Source: a virus. Taken from it: a DNA stretch of 31,355 nt. The DNA is taken from positions 1 to 31,355 of IMG/VR virus record IMGVR_UViG_3300048582_000056, one strand, 5' to 3'. The notes under the pieces were generated by a model, which was given only the letters and a program-made list of their open reading frames with translations, ran no database searches and had not been told where the DNA came from. A program made the position numbers and the translations under genes. Shown here piece by piece: positions 29,441-31,355 of this stretch. How positions within the stretch are numbered: the first letter of the stretch is position 1; each line of letters starts with the position of its first letter.

Positions 29441-29830
29441 TCACGCCGCCTCAGTCATGTGCAGCAAACCCGAGTCGATCCACTCATACCCTAGCGATAC
29501 CAACTGACCGGCCCGAACGTGCGTGATCTTGCCCTCTTGCGGGAAATGCTCAGTCAGCATCCGGCCTAGCGCGTGATTGCTCAGGTTGTAGCGGTATGAG
29601 TTCCAGAGCGCGGCTGCCTGCACTGGCTTGAGGCAATACATGCGGGCGATCATGGTATCTATCATGCCGGCCATTTCATCGCTAATGTTCGGATCAGGCG
29701 GGCTGCTCTGCTGCACGTTGTCACGCATCAGCGCCCACATGGGCGAGGTGTAGCCGGGTATTCCGGCCTTGACTCTGATCCAGTAAGACCACTGCAAAAG
29801 CAGATAAGACGTGCTGATTGTTTTGCTCAT
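29441..29830 (-). CDS. Q-like late antitermination protein
   Basis: 129 residues from ATG 29830, which overlaps the RusA stop (ATGA). The N-terminus LLLQWSYWIRVKAGIPGYTSPMW and the central DEMAGMIDTMIARMYCLKP...AALWNSYRYNLSNHALGRML fit the phage antitermination Q family (LxxWGxW start, ID helix, then a Tyr-rich helix and HTH-like end). It lies directly upstream of the promoter and tandem terminators and is the obvious candidate to modify polymerase there. Family assignment is by pattern and context. Confidence 0.75.
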   Translation of the reverse strand: MSKTISTSYLLLQWSYWIRVKAGIPGYTSPMWALMRDNVQQSSPPDPNISDEMAGMIDTMIARMYCLKPVQAAALWNSYRYNLSNHALGRMLTEHFPQEGKITHVRAGQLVSLGYEWIDSGLLHMTEAA

Positions 29831-30186
29831 GCCAATCCCCCGATTGATACCTGAATCGCCCCGTTTACAGCCCACAGCTTCGTTGTTCGTACGTCCCACA
29901 CTCCCGAGTCATCATCTAGACAGGCATCCATCAGCGCCTTGCCCAAGTTGTCCACGTCAGGCTTTTGCTTGTGCGGCTTGCCCTGCATTTCCCAGCGTTT
30001 CTTCATGCTCCAACTGGCGGGCATCGGCATAAAGAACGTGATATGGGCGCCGGCTTCTGGCAGCTCGATACCTGCCGCCCGTACTTGGTCGCAGAACTCC
30101 CGATAGCGAAGCACTGCTGGCCGCTTCGCCCACTTGTCGCGCTGAGTCATGCGCGGCTTAGGTACTGGCAGGATTTCGTAAATCAA
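29827..30186 (-). CDS. rusA: RusA-family Holliday junction resolvase
   Basis: 119 residues, the family's usual length. The start IYEILPVPKPRMTQRDKW gives the conserved PxPKxRxR-type region, and KPDVDNLGKALMDACLDDDSGVWD carries the catalytic acidic residues (D77, D79 and one of the later Asp cluster). It would cut four-way junctions made in replication and recombination before packaging. ATGA links join it to both the upstream small gene and the Q-like gene. Confidence 0.92.
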   Translation of the reverse strand: MIYEILPVPKPRMTQRDKWAKRPAVLRYREFCDQVRAAGIELPEAGAHITFFMPMPASWSMKKRWEMQGKPHKQKPDVDNLGKALMDACLDDDSGVWDVRTTKLWAVNGAIQVSIGGLA

Positions 30187-30389
30187 TTACCAATCCCCAA
30201 GCGAGAGTTGAGAAAGTGCCGCACCCGGTCTGGTTGGTTGAGCTTGTCCAGTTCCGACTTCACCCATTCGCGCCACTCCTTGCCCTTGTGCTTCTTGTTG
30301 TGGATCAGCCGGCAGGCTTCCAAGTCGGCTGCTATGTCGATCCGCTCTGCAAGCGAGCGCGTCGCCAAATTCAATGAAACATTCGCCAC
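30183..30389 (-). CDS. Small conserved protein of the nin-like region
   Basis: 68 residues, basic and helical (LAERIDIAADLEACRLIHNKKHKGKEWREWV). The ADLEACRLxHNKKxKG pattern recurs in small proteins next to phage RusA genes. There is no known biochemical role. It overlaps the RusA start by 4 bases. Confidence 0.65.
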   Translation of the reverse strand: MANVSLNLATRSLAERIDIAADLEACRLIHNKKHKGKEWREWVKSELDKLNQPDRVRHFLNSRLGIGN

Positions 30390-30392
30390 AGA

Positions 30393-30866
30393 TCACGCAC
30401 CCACTGCCAAACAAGGTTCGTTATCAAAGTGAACCGTTTCGCAGCGTTTGCACTTACTCAGTAGCGCGTAGTGCAGTCCGTCATTGCCGTTCTGATCAAT
30501 TGCCTGCCGGCGCTGACTGTCGTCGTCAATCTCGCTGGCCGGCTCAGCATCTGGCTGCTGGAGGAAGCTGCCAACCATCAGTCCCCCTGGCGCAAATTGG
30601 TTCTGCCTCCCGAAGTCGCCAATATCAAAACCGTCTGGCGCGCTCTGTAATGCCTCCAGGCGCTTAACCTCTGCCGTCGCATAGAACAGAACCTTTCTCG
30701 CGTCCCTGAGCGCGTCTGAGTGGCTTGCGCGGCCTTTGCGGTAGATGGCCCTGAAAATCTCCCCGTCTTGCGCGTTTAGATTCCGGTAACTGATCAGGTC
30801 TTGCAGTTCTGTGCAGCCTTTCGGGAGCGTGTAGTAATCCGCTGTGCTTCCGTCGCTCTTGCTCAT
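30393..30866 (-). CDS. DUF3310-like protein with C-terminal Cys motif
   Basis: 157 residues from ATG 30866, which overlaps the zinc-ribbon gene stop (ATGA). DYYTLPKGCTELQDLISYRNLN, then IFRAIYRKGRASHSDALRDARKVLFYATAEVKRLEAL, matches the DUF3310/SaV-like family found in phage replication regions. Beyond residue ~80 a polar linker leads to SKCKRCETVHFDNEPC, a possible zinc-binding end that is not part of the usual domain. The role is unknown; some relatives are annotated as nucleotide-kinase-like without proof. Confidence 0.75.
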   Translation of the reverse strand: MSKSDGSTADYYTLPKGCTELQDLISYRNLNAQDGEIFRAIYRKGRASHSDALRDARKVLFYATAEVKRLEALQSAPDGFDIGDFGRQNQFAPGGLMVGSFLQQPDAEPASEIDDDSQRRQAIDQNGNDGLHYALLSKCKRCETVHFDNEPCLAVGA

Positions 30867-31030
30867 TGTTGTTTTTCCCCTTTTCCCTTTCCGAGTATTG
30901 ATTTCTGCCCTTCTGCCAGCTTCCACGGCTCGCTATGGCCGCACCCGATGCACTGGCGCTCGTTGATGCTGCTCAGGTTGACCATTGGCGTGCCGCACTT
31001 TGGGCAGGGCTTGCCGGTTCCGTCTGTCAT
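30863..31030 (-). CDS. Small zinc-ribbon protein
   Basis: 55 residues. CPKCGTPM at 9-16 and CIGCGH at 27-32 give two Cys pairs of a zinc ribbon, followed by a basic Lys/Gly/Gln tail. ATG 31030 overlaps the nuclease stop and its TGA overlaps the next start, both as ATGA. NinF-type small zinc proteins occupy similar places in lambdoid nin regions. A role in nucleic-acid binding is likely but unproven. Confidence 0.7.
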   Translation of the reverse strand: MTDGTGKPCPKCGTPMVNLSSINERQCIGCGHSEPWKLAEGQKSILGKGKGEKQQ

Positions 31031-31323
31031 GGCCATAGCCCAAGCTCGGCCCGCAGCGTTTCGAGCAACTGCGCCTCGGTGCCGAATTGTTCAATGAATC
31101 GCAGCTTGTCCAAGTGGATGCTTGGATAGACAGGATGCTGAATACCGCGATGATGAGTCGGGCAGAGCGGTATGGCGTCCAGATGCGAAGCCTTGCGGCC
31201 CATGCCTGCGCCGGCCCTTGGGTGATGGATTTCGGCTTGGACGTTCGGATAGCCAGACAGCCAGCAGGCGATACAGCCGAATGCGGCTACCTTGTCCAAG
31301 TGCTTTCGCTCGGCCTTTGTCAT
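31027..31323 (-). CDS. Ref-family (RecA-dependent) HNH-type nuclease
   Basis: 98 residues. FGCIACWLSGYPNVQAEIHH, then GAGMGRKASHLDAIPLCPTHH, is the conserved core of the P1 Ref family, whose members cleave DNA within RecA-made D-loops. The Cys pair and the His clusters form the metal-binding HNH-like site. The position upstream of RusA and Q parallels ninG in lambda. The start overlaps the stop of a gene that enters from the right (ATGA at 31323). Confidence 0.88.
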   Translation of the reverse strand: MTKAERKHLDKVAAFGCIACWLSGYPNVQAEIHHPRAGAGMGRKASHLDAIPLCPTHHRGIQHPVYPSIHLDKLRFIEQFGTEAQLLETLRAELGLWP

Positions 31324-31355
31324 GCCGCCTCCTGCATCAGCGGCCAGCCGTTTTC
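31320..31355 (-). CDS. C-terminal end of an upstream gene (partial)
   Basis: The frame entering from the right edge reads ENGWPLMQEAA then TGA at 31320-31322, overlapping the nuclease start as ATGA. Only 11 residues are visible, so the family cannot be named. The coupling indicates that the nin-like operon continues to the right of the window. Confidence 0.5.
   Translation of the reverse strand, partial: ENGWPLMQEAA

Noticed and set aside
29256-29507. Plus-strand 83-codon frame over the late leader
   Set aside because: It covers the late promoter and a terminator antisense and lacks a credible start or domain.

Overview
The window reads as most of the genome of a temperate tailed phage of a proteobacterium. 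It has compact, overlapping genes, moderately high GC, a tyrosine integrase, early recombination genes and a full virion assembly block. No tail tube, sheath or tape-measure gene is present. The late gene order (TerS, TerL, ~740-residue portal, scaffold, coat, gp4-like adaptor, gp10-like stabiliser, ejection proteins, tail fibre) follows the P22 plan, so a short-tailed (podovirus-type) particle is inferred. Nothing in the sequence fixes the host genus; a beta- or gammaproteobacterium is the best guess.

Plus strand, 1-9180: an early/accessory operon behind a terminator at 135-157. It opens with an HNH-AP2 homing-type endonuclease and several tiny ORFs. A recombination module follows: a Sak4-like P-loop protein, an SSB-like protein with an acidic DDQDIPF tail, and a Gp157-family protein. 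Next come an HTH protein, a small ORF overrun by a second HNH endonuclease, a membrane protein, an adenine-type DNA methyltransferase, a lipoprotein and a chain of stop/start-coupled phage hypotheticals. It ends with a DUF4224-type protein and the integrase. About 230 bp of non-coding DNA with repeated GTA-TTrGACA motifs follows and is a candidate attP.

Minus strand, 31355 down to 9414, read right to left: a nin-like segment (Ref-like nuclease, zinc ribbon, DUF3310-like protein, small conserved protein, RusA resolvase) leads to a Q-like antiterminator. Just downstream is a near-consensus sigma70 promoter (TTGACA, 17 bp, TATAAA) followed by two strong terminators before the first late gene, the lambda pR'-tR' layout. 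The late operon then encodes a coiled-coil membrane protein, terminase, portal, three extra virion-type proteins (one with 22-residue tandem repeats), scaffold, an SU10-type coat, head-completion proteins, a GNAT-like protein, four ejection-type proteins, tail fibre, fibre-assembly-like protein, a membrane protein, endolysin and holin. Additional hairpin terminators inside the operon suggest that antitermination matters along its whole length.

One small plus-strand membrane ORF (12726-12893) sits between the ejection genes and the tail fibre, where P22 carries its immI/sieA genes. Integrase and lysis genes meet with no bacterial gene between them, so this looks like a phage (circular or permuted) sequence rather than an integrated prophage. 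Repressor, Cro and replication genes are not in the window and presumably lie beyond its ends.
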